This document shows, one piece after another, positions 23,836 through 36,500 of a stretch of DNA of 64,000 nucleotides. This DNA is from Alitta virens (taxonomy: Eukaryota > Annelida > Polychaeta > Phyllodocida > Nereididae). Location of the stretch: NCBI GenBank assembly GCA_932294295.1, contig OW028581.1:16699662-16763661 (forward strand), in the 5' to 3' direction. Under the pieces are notes generated by a model, which worked only from the letters and a program-made list of their open reading frames with translations, ran no database searches and was not told the origin of the DNA. Position 1 is the first letter of the stretch; the number at the start of each line of letters is the position of its first letter. Position numbers and translations under genes: made by a program.

Positions 23836-24280
23836 TAGTCATGTGAGGGAAGATGGGGCAAAACGGGACAATGAAAATTCTCGTATTTTTTGGCACTGCC
23901 ACCAGGTGTAAATAGTATAAATTTACTAATGGCATCACAAAGACTTCCATGACAGTTATTTTAAATGATGCTGACACTTTGTGTTAGTATGCCATGAAAA
24001 AATAGATTTTTCCAATTTTTCCTAAAATATTTACCTTTTTTGGAAATTTTAATTAATAGGTAAGTGAACATGATTCATTAATGTACGATAATCACTCTGG
24101 TAGAACAATTACTTTAGTGGATTTTCAGTTATACGTGTTCAGTGTAATGGACATAATTTGTTATTGTTGGTTAACTTCATTAATTAAGTCCATGTGGGGC
24201 AAAATGGGACAGACTGAATGGGGCAAAATGGGGTTGCACAGATACCATTGCTGGTGTCCCTATTTTGCCCCACTCTCCAT
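23836..24280. repeat. Inverted-repeat-bounded segment with GGGGCAAAAYGGG motifs
   Basis: GATGGGGCAAAACGGGACA at the left and CCCTATTTTGCCCCACTCTC at the right are inverted copies about 430 bp apart; two more direct copies (GTGGGGCAAAATGGGACA and ATGGGGCAAAATGGGG) lie between. Possibly a MITE. Confidence 0.4.
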
Positions 24281-25970
24281 TTTCTTTTTTTAAACAATAA
24301 ATCACTGAACCTATTTTTGTTATCAAAACTGCATCATGATATGATTAATTAAATAACAAAAAAATAATTACAATGACACACTTATAGTCAGAGAACAAGA
24401 TGTGACGTGAACCATTTTCTGCCACTATACTCTTGGAAGTCCAATCCTGGTTACTTAACTGTTTTATCTCATGGTATGAAGCGGAACTCTTAAATAAACA
24501 TTCTACACCTAATTAAAGATACCCAACTATTTGTTCCATTTTGCCATAAGGCATTTTAGCAGCATTTTAAATTATTTTAATTTGTGTTCATCCTAAAAGA
24601 GGGAATGCATTAAATTTGATTAAACTGATATTTATGTGAGCCCTTAACAGTTTTGTAAAAATGTTGTGGTTTTAAGATCAAACCCCTCAAAGCTGTAGGG
24701 GTTTAAAGTTAGTGTGCCCATTTGGTCCTAGTCGGGGAGAACTCCAGGAAATATTTGAATTCTGTATATGACCTGAAAAAGTATTTCAGGTAGGTAACAG
24801 AGACCATCTTGTAGCCATCTTGTAGCCATCTTGGCAGCCATCTTGGCAGCCATCTTAAATATTTCAAAGTAATTAAAGTTGACAAATCGTCACCCAAGTT
24901 TGGATCTAGCAGCAAATAATAGCATGAACATTGTGCATACTTCCAAAACATCTGCTGGCCTACACTCTAAAAATCCTAAAGTATTAAAGTACTTTTTTAA
25001 TCAATGTGTGACCAACTACATTATTGGCTGACTTACAATTACATCTGGTTGAAATAACCATTTCCGATGATTCAGTTCACCAATCAGATGGTAAGGTCAA
25101 CCAATATTTTGGTTGCTGCTTTAACTACCAGGTTACAGAATACCAAAATGTAACCAGTTTCTGGTACAATTAAATATCAGGGACTCATAACAAAACTATG
25201 CCACAATAGAATTCACCATACGCTGTTTACATTCAGGCATCATCCTGACCAGTGGTGCAATGAAGCCCATGCGCATTAAGGATACACAACTCGATAAGGA
25301 TTAGAGCAACACGTTTTATCTCCCACTCATATATTATCACTAACAGATAATAGAGAGCTCTTTAGATCTATTTTATATGTATAACATAATTTGTTGTATT
25401 TTATACAAGGGATCTGTACATGAACTAAAGAAGACAGGACTGTACAACTACATATTGATTCCATTTTACAGGTAAAGTATGAATTGAAATATGGACGATT
25501 TTGTATTAGTTTAATATTCCTGTATTTTGTGTGTTATTCATTCAAGAGTAATCGTTTATTTGTTGTGTGGAAGTGTTTGAATTAGTTGACAATCATTCGA
25601 TCAAAGTTATAAATAGTTTTTACATCTCTCTCTATATTATATATAAAATATATAATCGAATTTGCTGTGAGATTTGTTGTTTCATATGATATTATACATT
25701 TCTCATGTGCAATGAATGTAATTCTGCATTGTTTTCAGTGTTGGAGATATCTGCAGTTGCCATGGGAATAAATAATTCTACTTCCGGGACAAACGAGATC
25801 TCACTCGGAGCGTGAATTAACGATATCTGCAACATCAAGTCTATTGTTTACATTGTTCAATTGTTTGTGTGTTCTACGTCATCACATGCAGCAGTGGTGG
25901 AATATTACTTTTACTGTGTCTAACCTGACATTGGGTGAACAGCGCATGACTGAATTTCACCATATGACGG

Positions 25971-25978
25971 TATAAATA
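25971..25978 (+). promoter_or_regulatory. Candidate TATA box of the transporter
   Basis: TATAAATA, preceded by TGACGG. It lies 1.4 kb upstream of the first coding exon and about 290 nt upstream of a good splice donor at 26266, consistent with a promoter plus untranslated first exon. Confidence 0.3.
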
Positions 25979-25999
25979 CCAATGTTTATGTGTTTATCA

Positions 26000-26265
26000 A
26001 TGTATAAACACTAGGATATAAACACAAGGATCTACCAATAGAAGCTGCAAATTTGGCTGTAGCTTTGAACTGCAATATTTAAACGAGGATGGAACCAACA
26101 GTTATTGGTTTATCTTCTCATCAATATATGAAAATGGACGTACCAAAAATGATTGAATTCACCAAGTTTATTGAACTATTTACACTGGTAAAAACTGGTC
26201 ACTTTATTCTGCATGTTATGCTGATCTAACACACAGCTGTCAGCTTCCTTCAAAACAGCCAAAAC
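26000..26265 (+). other. Candidate 5' untranslated exon of the transporter
   Basis: The coding start exon begins with a splice acceptor one base before the ATG, so an upstream exon must exist. AAAAC|GTGAGTG at 26261-26270 is a strong donor downstream of a TATA-like site. The segment contains a 46-codon open frame (26089-26229) that would be an upstream ORF. RNA evidence is lacking. Confidence 0.3.
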
Positions 26266-26814
26266 GTGAGTGATTATTTATTGTTTAAATATTCTGAATA
26301 GCATTGTCATTTGTTTAATGGATTATATGCACAAGGATATTATATTACCTCATTGTATTTTGTAATAATTGTGACTTTATATACTGATTTATGGCTATGA
26401 TATTAAATCTTTTAGTAACATCTGTAATTTACTTTGGTAAAAGTCTAATTTATCTTTTTTTTTGTAAATGGAATGATAATATAATAATTCTAAAAAAAGT
26501 TTTCCTGAAAGAGTTTAAAAAAATATTACTTGAAATTTCTAAGAAAATTGCTTTTTCCAAGAAATTTCTTAGTAAAAAAAATATATGAATAAATATAGGA
26601 AAGACAACAAAGGAGGGTGTGATCTTCTCTAGTGCATGAATAGATGATAAATAGATGATAAGTCTTTTTAGTTGAAATATTCACCAAGATAATTTATTTG
26701 TACCACCAATGGTGCTATTGCCATAATACATTTAGAATTGTATTTTTTTGTATTAATATTGCATTGTATATTTTATATTTTGGTATCTGGAGTTGAATGA
26801 GTTTGTAGGACCCA

Positions 26815-26890
26815 CTGCCTAGGCAGACGTCATGATGAGACAATAATTCTTTCAATCCATAGGTGGAGTCTTGTAATTGCCCCAACTTTG
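26815..26890 (-). mobile_element. SINE family A, short inverted fragment
   Basis: AGACGTCATGATGAGACAAT followed by CCATAGGTGGAGTCTTGTAA, a diverged piece of the family body. Confidence 0.45.
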
Positions 26891-26999
26891 ACACTACATA
26901 TTAAAATGCACATGTCTTTTCGAACACCCCCCCCCCCCCCAATTTATCAAAATGTTAATGTAATAAAAATCTGTGTTCATAGCCTGTTATCCCACAACA

Positions 27000-27250
27000 C
27001 TCTCAAACAACTTCACAATTAAATCCTTAGCAGGCCAATCCAGAGTCTTTCTCAACTCCCTGGGGAGTATGAAGCCTTGGAGCTCGCACCAGTACCATCA
27101 CTGTGGTTGCCTATTGCCAAATATCCATTACACCTGGTTGGGGTGAGGCAGTGGTTCCATGATGATCTCAGCTCCGCCATGCCATGATTGGGGTTTGAAC
27201 CAGATACCTTATGATTATCAAACAAAAACATTAACCTCTAGACCAAAATT
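27000..27250 (-). mobile_element. tRNA-derived SINE, inverted
   Basis: The minus strand reads TTTTGGTCTAGAGGTTAATG (A box) and CTGGTTCAAACCCC (B box), with a 150-bp less AT-rich body downstream. It lies just upstream of the first coding exon of the transporter. Confidence 0.5.
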
Positions 27251-27419
27251 TATATATATACATATATAACAGCAAAACACCTGTACCACTTGACCACAAT
27301 GATCATGAATATCAATATGTCCAGTGTTCAAAAAGTTCACAATGGTCAGAAATAGTTCTCTCTATGTTATATTTTTTCTGCCTACATGTACTAAACTATT
27401 AGATTGATTTAACTTGCAG

Positions 27420-27597
27420 AATGGGCTGCAGTGACTGTATTTCCAAGCGCTACATTGTAGTGGTCATGATGGCCATAGGAATGTGCGTTGTACATATAAT
27501 GAGGGTCAACGTTGCCATGACAGTGGTGGCCATCTTGGAAAACAGGTTACCCGATGAAAATAAATGGGGCGTGACAGTGGCGCCACCTCATTTTGAT
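27420..27597 (+). CDS. VGLUT-like exon 1 (first coding): start, TM1
   Basis: Acceptor ACTTGCAG at 27412-27419, then A-ATG at 27421. Encodes [17 protein letters not shown]1 with Arg28 (IMRVNVAM), and the start of the first lumenal loop. Donor GAT|GTGAGT, phase 0. Confidence 0.88.
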
Positions 27598-30500
27598 GTG
27601 AGTTTTGAATTCAGGATGTGATAGATATAATAGTCAAATCAGTATGCATGCCATGCTAATTTACAAAATATCTAATTATATGTTAAAAAAACTTACGAAA
27701 TATTTGATTATTCATATCGTACATTGCTATGCAGAATTATTAACCTGTTGTACATAAATTAAAACAGTAGTTGACATGGAAATAATCATTTCAGATTTAT
27801 GATTTCTAGATTACTGTATATATATTAAATCATTACTGAATACCTGTCTCTTTAGATTAGCATTAAAAACTTATGAATCAATATTTTTCCATCATGGCTA
27901 CAGTATATCCTAATTTGCTTGTTAATTCTGTAGAAATATTTGATTTTACCATGTGCAAAAATGTCAATTTGTTTACATTGATAATTCCCTGAACAGAATT
28001 CTACATATGAGAATTCTACAATAAATTTTCCTAATCATCAGGTAACTCATTAAAATTCAAAATGCTTTACGCACATGCTTTGGTTTCCACACTAGTTTTC
28101 GAGCTTTTTAGTCAGATTTGAGCTCAATTTATAGAGCTGCAGTAGGGCTCATTTTTCATTGTACAATTAGCAGTAAGATACAATAATTTCTTGTGCTGAC
28201 AACTGAGGGTTTGCTGGATGTAATAGTTAAAAGTTATTAATTATGTAGTTTAATTATTGTCACCAAGAAATTACTTCTTCCTGAATTTGGACGTTAAATT
28301 TTTGATAAATTACATTGGAAAAACATCCAGTAAACTCCAGTTACATTTATAATGCTATAAAATGCCTATATATAGAACTTAGCAATATGGTGATTGGAGT
28401 AGTGGATGAGATACAGGTTGAGGATAAATTAGATATAAAATTAGAATTAAATTGGAGAAAGAACACAACACAATTCAGGTAAGACAGTCTAGACAAAAAG
28501 TAAGTTTGTATAGTCATGATTATAAATTTACTCATTTTTGTAGCAGGCTGTTTTTATATTAATAACATGAGGTACCATGTGACTTGTTAAAAATCAATTA
28601 TGTGCTATATATTTTCATACCTTAATAGCAATAATTAATTTTTAATAATCAGTTTTGACATACAGACGTTTACCACACTGTTATGGAATGAAAAATTGTA
28701 ATATTAATACAGGCCTAATTAAAATGACATGATATTGCTCATTTCCACAAAACAAAAGGAACACATTTTTATCATCTATCTAACACTTTCATTTTATTGC
28801 TAACTTTGTATAATCATGTAATTCAGGTAGTGTATAAACTGACTGGTCAATAAAAGAAATATTTGACACGTCAGATATATTTTCTCTTGCCTTACCAAAG
28901 TGTCTTTACAATTCAATTCCAGGCCCCTGGAGCCAAATGGGACCCTTTCAAGATAGGGGTGCTTCATGCTGTCTTCTACATTGGGTATTTAGTAACCCAA
29001 ATTCCAGCTGGTTACCTAGCAACAGTCGTACCTGCTACCAGGTAGGTGGAATGGTTTTATCTCATTTTTGTTTGTTTGTCACAACTACAAAATAATTTAT
29101 TACTTGGATGCTCTATGTATAGAAATGCCATACTTGCAATTGGATCCATTATTTTTAAGGGTGTTTTAGAATTTAATGCAGATATATATACTATATGTTG
29201 ATGATACTGGGTTAAGTACAGATATCGCATGACATTTTATGAAATCGTTCAAATATTTATGATTAGTTTGTGGCTGTTTTGGATATAGTTTTTCTACATT
29301 TAGCCACATATTTAACTAGCAATGTGAAGTTATATATTGGTAGATATAATTTTTTGTCTGAATAATTTTGGTGTAAATTCACATTAAGTTAATTTATTTT
29401 CATAGTTTCTGTACAGTTTTCTTACAGTGGGAGGTTATATAGCATACAAATTATATTATGTTTGAATTTTTTGGTAAAAATGTACATAAAATAATTGCTG
29501 GGTGGTCTAGTGTTAAAACTCTCGCCTGCTCCTCTGAAGGACCCGGGTTCAATCCAAGGGGCCCAGGAAACCTTTCATGAGCATCATCCCAGCTGGATGT
29601 TCGGATGAGATGTTAAATTGGCAGTCCCTTGTACTCAGTATCTATGCTGAGACAAGTAAAAGATCCCACCCATGGGGTAAATGTGTAGCATGGGTGGACT
29701 CCCCCCCCTTTTACCCAATCAATCAATCATCGATAGCGGCAAGAGATTGCCTTATAGGGCTGCACTTCCCATATCTATCTATCTATATATATATATCAAT
29801 CATATTTTATGATTATATTTCCCCAACAGGTTATTTGGTGGGTGTATCCTGATCTCCAGTGCATTAAACCTTGTAGTACCTGTGGCCATTGACCAAGTGA
29901 CCTATTGGTTCACGTGCACAATTCGACTTCTTCAGGGCATGAGTGAGGTTGGTTCATCTTTGTGACTTCTTATTAATTATGTAAATAAGAATTGCTCAAT
30001 TTTTTTTATGCAAACAATTATCACAGTGTGCGTTATCTGAACAATTTGTATATAATTGTTTGTTGTAAAACAGGAAATTACAATAATTGCTAATATCTGC
30101 AATATTGATATCTATAATTTCATCGTCCTGCTGACAGTCTAAATTATCTATTCTACCATAGCATGTCATTAAAAGCAGTTTTTTTTTTGATGATGCAGCA
30201 TTGTTATCAATCTATCCTTATCAAACTAATTATAAGGGTCTATCTCATCCCAAACAAAATATAATACTGCCCAATTGATAATAAAATCCGAGAAATAACA
30301 CAAAATATAGTTTCATATTAAATTCATAAATTTCTCCTTTCAGGGATTTCTGTTCCCAAGTTGCTATGCAGTCATGAGGCATTGGACAGTTCCCTCAGAA
30401 CGAGGCAGTTCTGGTGCTGCCATCTTGACAGGTTAGTTTGAAATGCAACCTAATTTTTTATTCGTCATTTGAACACTAGAATGAATGACTGGTTCCGTAT

Positions 30501-33500
30501 AAATCAAAACACAAAATTCAATATTAACTCTTAAGTTTTTGTTAAAATTCTTCTTAATTTCCTTTAAATTCAGGAATATATGTTGGTCCTGTGTTTGGGC
30601 TTATGACTTCTGGTTTTATCGCTCATTACTTGGGTTGGCCTTACATGTTTTACATTGATGGTAAGTTATATTTCATAATAATTTATGTAAATATGAATAA
30701 TTATGTCGAAGAGAGTCAAAGTTAATTTAAACAATGTATGTACTGCATAATATTTGAAAATTCGACGGTTTTATCAGTACTAACAGTCACACCTGTACAT
30801 ACATTGATAACTTCAATATTCTAGTATATGAATTTTGTTTGTCGTTAAATGTATATAATCATTTTTTTAGTACTGAAATACCAGTGTGGCTCAATTCAGT
30901 AGTTTTATATGTCATGGTTCATCATAAAAACACAATGGACAAAGTTGAGAAATAAAACTTAGAAAAACCAACTGTGTTCCCTTAAGCCCCCTTCACACAT
31001 AGACATAAATTTTCTTTCAATCCGGGGTGGTCCGGGAACAAAGAGCTGAAAATGTCAACAAAAAATAAATGTTTGGCGGTGTGTACACGATTGCAATACG
31101 GTGTCAACAAGGAGCAACAGCCAGAGGTCCCCGGTTGTTGCCGGAGTTAACATGACTGTCCCGGAAGAGTGCAGAGTGAACCGGATTTTACACGATGCCT
31201 TCGCGGATATAACCCGTCTTTACACCGTGTTCATTCGTGTGGAACCATGTTGGTCCTTGTACTCTCCGGCGTACATGGCGGTGAAATTTTCATGCCTGAT
31301 GACGCCGGACTTAGTTGAAGATAACACGAAGTATGCCGGAGTCAATACGGAGATTCCCGGAGATCGGCGGAGTCTACTGGGAGTCTACACGGATTAAATA
31401 ACTCCGGGGCCCCCGGCATGAGAAATTTAACATGTAAAATTTTTCCCCTGGAGGCCCATGGTGGTCACGGATCGCCCCGGACAATGCTGGACAATGCCGG
31501 AAATAAACACGAGGTCTACACGGTATTACCCGGAGTATGCCGGAGTGATACTACAGGATGTTCCGGCATCTGATCTGGCTATGTGTGAAGGGGGCTTTAA
31601 CTGACAGAACTTATGAGATTGAACACTATCTGCAGTAATTAGAATGTGCCCATCTTCATTTGTGTCCAATTCTAGGTGGGGTAGGGGTAATATGGTTTAT
31701 CTTCTGGCTGTTCCTCATTCACCAAACCCCATCTAGTCACCCCTACATCTCAGAAGATGAGCTTAAGTTCATTCAGAAACAACAGGATGAGTCGGTCATC
31801 TATTATGCTGTGAGTACACTTCGTTTATTTATGCAGAGATAAATCAATAAGAATTAACGACTAAATGCCAATCACAGTATGATATTAAAAATTATTTGAT
31901 ATATTTAAAATTTGATTTTCATATATTTTGGGAAATACTGTCATTATTTGGACTTTTTCTATATTAACAACAGCGCATCCATATCTCTATCTCATATATA
32001 TATATATATACACTCAAATTATGATATATTTTTTTGTGTTACAAATTAATACAAATCTGTGTAGTTTTGCATTGAAGCCCCCTCTCCTTTTTTTTAATTA
32101 TATTTTGTATTGCACATGTGCTGCGTTTGTGAAAATAATAAGTGGATTAGGACTAAATATGTACAATACTCTGGAACAATCAATAATTTAACATGTTTTG
32201 TTGGGAAGTTTGAACAATATTGCTGATCCACAAAAACCTTTTTTGTACTTGTGTATTCTGGATTCTCTCAAATATGTTACCATTTTCCTGTGATAACAAT
32301 AATGTTCATTGTTTATAAAGTGATCAATGAAGGAAACTTATTACATAATAGGACATGTATAGCAGTTGCCATTTCAAGCCTTTTTGGAAAATTTGCTATA
32401 CAATACAGTGCCATTGCTTTATTAAGAAAAATAATTAAGAAGGGGCAGAAATCAGCGTTTGTGATCAATCAATAGAAATGAATAACACTCTCAGATAACA
32501 CAGTGGGTAACCCTAAATTAGAGTATACAGCTAGTGTCAAAATTACTCCAACGAGGGAGTAGACTCAATATTGATAGTAAAGTAACCCTCTGTAAGGTAG
32601 AAAAGTTATTATCCAGAAATGCATAGTCTACTCATTTGGAGAGTATACAGGCCTAACCTTGAGGGTTTTTCTGAGAGTAAGTGGAGGTTACTGAAGTCAT
32701 TTCTGATGAAGTCCTTGAAAACATTCGCAAATAAATCCTCAACACGCTTTCCTTCTGGAGGAATATGGTTCTGGTGCAATTGGCTAACCTCTGTCTGCTG
32801 CCTGTCTTGGTAACTTGAATGATCAAGTGTGGTCTTGCCAAATTTAAATGCTCATTCAGCTGCTCTATGCAATGTGAAGGTCATCGGTCCGACACCTACA
32901 AACTGCAAGACCGTTTTAAGCAGTGGCGTAGCTACGGGGGGGGGGGGGCACGTGCCCCTCCCCCCCCCCCCCCCCACTCAAAGGCTGTGACCCTCCAGGT
33001 GCCCCTCCAGATAGGCCAGAAAAAACCTAAAGTAGAGGGTAGGGTCCCCCGGTTGCCCCCCCCCCCCCCAAAAAAAAAATTGTGCCCCCCCCCCCATTCT
33101 GCTAACCCTAGCTACGCCACTGGTTTTAAGTTATATATTAATAAGTTTGCATTATAGGGCCTAATTGCAGCATGTTGTTTATGATAATGTAGCTAGAGGA
33201 GTTAGGCCTAGTCATGCAGCTCTGTTGTTTCATATATATATATGGCCTTTCAAGAGACTATAAAATATATAGTTCTAACCTAGGAATATTTAGAGGCTAC
33301 ATTTTCCCCAGACAATGTGCTGCTGACAGTGATAAGCATGGATGAACAGTTGCCATGGCACCAGGTAGCATAGACGTCTGTGCCCAGGTTGCCCAGGTTG
33401 CCCAGGTTGCCCAGGTTGCCCAGGTTGCCCAGGTTGCCCAGGTTGCCCAGGTTGCCCAGGTTGCCCAGGTTGCCCAGGTTGTATATACGTTATACAATCT

Positions 33501-36500
33501 CTGCCCAGGTGGCACTTTGTCCAGACTGTGCTGCCATCTAGGGAGAATTCCAAATTGTCAAACTAATAATTGATCTGCCTAATTGAGCGCAGTGGTGAAC
33601 GCATACGTGCTTTACAACTGCATTGCACATGTGCATATATGATATATACATGCATGTATGTATATGATTGCTCGCATAAATCAATATCTGCCAAATATAG
33701 CACATCTGCTGGATAGCATAGGCTATTTTTGGCAGACATGACAGGAAGCCCGGTTAGCTCAGTCGGTAGAGCATCAGACTTTTAAGAGATATCTTACAGT
33801 CATCTGAGGGTCATGGGTTCAAGTCCCATATCGGGCGCAACTTTTTCAAATTTCTTTTTATTATAGTGATCATATATGATAGGTTAGAGATCATATATGA
33901 CAGTTTATTATTATAGAAATCATATATGACCGATTTTTATTTCATTTTAGAGATCGTATATATGACAGGTGAACAAGGTCAACAATGTAAATTCCTGGGC
34001 TATTAATATGACCCCAGTGGACAGGCATTTTACATACAAAATGATGAGGAAGGAAGTCAATTAACAAAATAATTAAGAGAGAATGAAGAAGAGGAACAAA
34101 GAGAAGATGGGAGGACTGTACAAACAATCCCGAAATATTGAATAATGAATTTCAATCAATATCTGACTGGCTAAAAGTTCTCTTTTAATTGTAGAAAAAA
34201 CCAAAGTAATGCTATTCCACACACCACAAAAGGAAATACAGCATCCAGACTTATTCATAAATGGCATGAAGATAGAATTAGTAGATTTAACTTTTTGGGT
34301 GTAGTTATAGACAAACATTTGAAATGGACTCATCATTGAAGCTATATCCAAGAAAATATCTAGACCCTTGAGAATCATGACCAAGATTACAATGATTTAA
34401 TACTTCCCAATGGGGCTGGAAATCTGAGAAATCAATATTTCTTCAGAAAATAGGCCTGTGTATCATCTCAAAGAACCATTAGATCTTTTTGGAAATTAAA
34501 AATGTAGAAAATGAAACCCACCGATATATGTAACCAGACATACCAACAATTTAAAGCTATCCGCTGTGAGACACTGTACATATATCCTATAACTGTCCTA
34601 AAGCATTAAACAGTATGCCAAATATTTAAAAATATAATCACCCATAGCTTCCATGATTTTAAATTTTATGTCAAAACTAAGACAGTTGAGGCTTATATTG
34701 ATGATTGCAATATACCAAATTGTTACTCATGCAAATTTAATAGGCCTACAAATCAAAATTACTTGACATTATCTTCTACATTTACACAAATTTCCTTCAA
34801 TTACTTTTTCTTCCAAATTACATTTAACATTTTTAATTGTACTCTTCCCTAAAGTGGCAGGTCATTAAGCCTTTGGGAAGAGTGGCTTTATTCAATAAAC
34901 AATAATAAACAATAATATAAGGATGGCAGAGGACAGGAGGGAAAAAATCACAATGTACAATGTAGTACTGATACAATTTAAGTCTAGATACCTAAATTCA
35001 ATATCAGAATTCGCTATAGGCCTATATGGTATAATTAACATATTTGTTAGCAAGATCTTTCCAGTTTGTTAGCAAAATATATTTGGCTTTTGGCCTGTAT
35101 ATTGATTCAGTCAAATATCAGGCTAAGTTAGGTGACATGAATCTTTACACTAACACGTTTGTCCAGGCGGTGAGAGTTTTTCTCGTTAAAGACAAGTTCG
35201 TATCCTCCATCTCCCCTCTCTGCTCTTTGTCACCTCCTTGCCCTCTCCTCTGCCTCCTGTTCCCTTCTCCTCTTTAACATTCTCTTACTCCTCCTCCTCC
35301 TCCTCCTCCTCCCTGCTCCTCCCTTTCTCCTCCTCCCTTCCTCCTTCTCCCCTCCTCCTCCCTCCTCCTCTTCCTTTGTCCTCTTCCCTCTGAGTCATTC
35401 TCGTTGTCCCCCTCTTCTATGTTTCCTCCTCTTTCATGTTTCCTCTTCTTCTATGTTGTACTCTTCCTCTTATATAGTTGTCCTCTTCATCATCCTCCTC
35501 TAGCCCTACTCCTCTGTAGTAGCGCGCTGGTCTTCCAGCCACTCGGTTCCGGGTTGAATTCCTGGTCGAGCCTAAGTTGGATGGCGGTTTCACCCTCCAT
35601 CTCATTGTCATGGTCCCTGCCTGTCCTAATTAGCCCATCAGGTGCAGAAATACAGGACGTTAAACCCTAATCCACCCACCCCTATGCCTCTTCTTGAATA
35701 GAAATGTGGCAATTTTATTAGGATACATTTGATCAAGACCTTTGGTTTTGACAGAGCTGTGTCACATAGTGAAATTGCGACTAAATGATCGTATGATTCA
35801 TTAATTTCAGCATGACAGAGTACCGTGGAAGGACATCTTTCTATCTCTCCCTGTCTGGGCAATTAATGTTTGCAATTTTGCCAGGAGTTTTGTCTTTTTG
35901 CTGCTTCTGACCAACCAACCGGCTTACCTCAATGTCTTCAGGTTTACTCTCAAACAGGTCAGTAAAAATGGCACTCAGAAATTTTTATTTTTATTTTTAA
36001 AGATTATATAAAGATACAGACGATCAATGCTGGGCGTCTTTAGTGCTGATGATGGCTTCGTGTGCAACCCATGTCATCGTCTCATGACGTCTGCCACTGA
36101 TAACAGTTACTTTGATAAGGAAGACCTCGGACATAGTGAAAAGAAATCTCAGACAGATTACATTTATATTGATCCATTTGAAATTGTAGAACGGAATTCT
36201 GTCTGCTGTACCCCACCTGTTGATGACCCTGGTGGCAGCTGCAAGTGGCCCCCTAGCGGATTTGTTGATGAGAGATCCTATGATGACAGCTACTAATGTC
36301 AGGAAACTTTTCACGTGCATTGGTGAGTATAACATTTGGTTATTTAATGAATAGGTGCATGATAACATGTATTATACACTCAGCTGCCATGAGCCAATCA
36401 GAATACTTCATTGTCATCCCACATGGGTGTATATTGTACCTCAGCAGAGTCTATATATTACACAGCTGATCAGTATATGTTGGATGGCTGTAGTGTATGT

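Larger units (their letters stand above)
17115..25970. other. DBX-transporter head-to-head intergenic region
   Basis: About 9 kb between the two presumed promoters. Holds duplicated blocks, a hairpin, the GGGGCAAAA inverted repeat and a possible hAT remnant. 20.4-23.8 kb and 24.4-25.9 kb are AT-rich with no coding signal. Confidence 0.5.
31810..35810 (+). other. Transporter intron 6 (4 kb, repeat-loaded)
   Basis: Holds a hAT MITE (32921-33122), an 11-copy 9-bp array (33382-33480), tRNA-Lys (33748-33837), a decayed LINE fragment (about 34110-34920), a CTCC-rich pyrimidine tract (35210-35400) and a SINE B copy (35515-35684). Confidence 0.7.

Noticed and set aside
24961..25190. MITE starting CACTCTAAAAAT
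   Set aside because: The left edge resembles common MITE ends, but I could not find the inverted right end.
26089..26229. 46-codon frame as the transporter's N-terminus
   Set aside because: It ends in a stop before the donor at 26266, and the CTG|GTAAAA alternative gives the wrong phase into the next exon; at most an upstream ORF.
31101..31397. 98-codon frame within the CCGG-rich element as a transposase
   Set aside because: No catalytic motif or domain; a GC-rich insert simply has fewer stops.
33382..33480. Regular short repeats, CRISPR-like at first glance
   Set aside because: Direct head-to-tail 9-bp units with no spacers, in an animal intron: a minisatellite.
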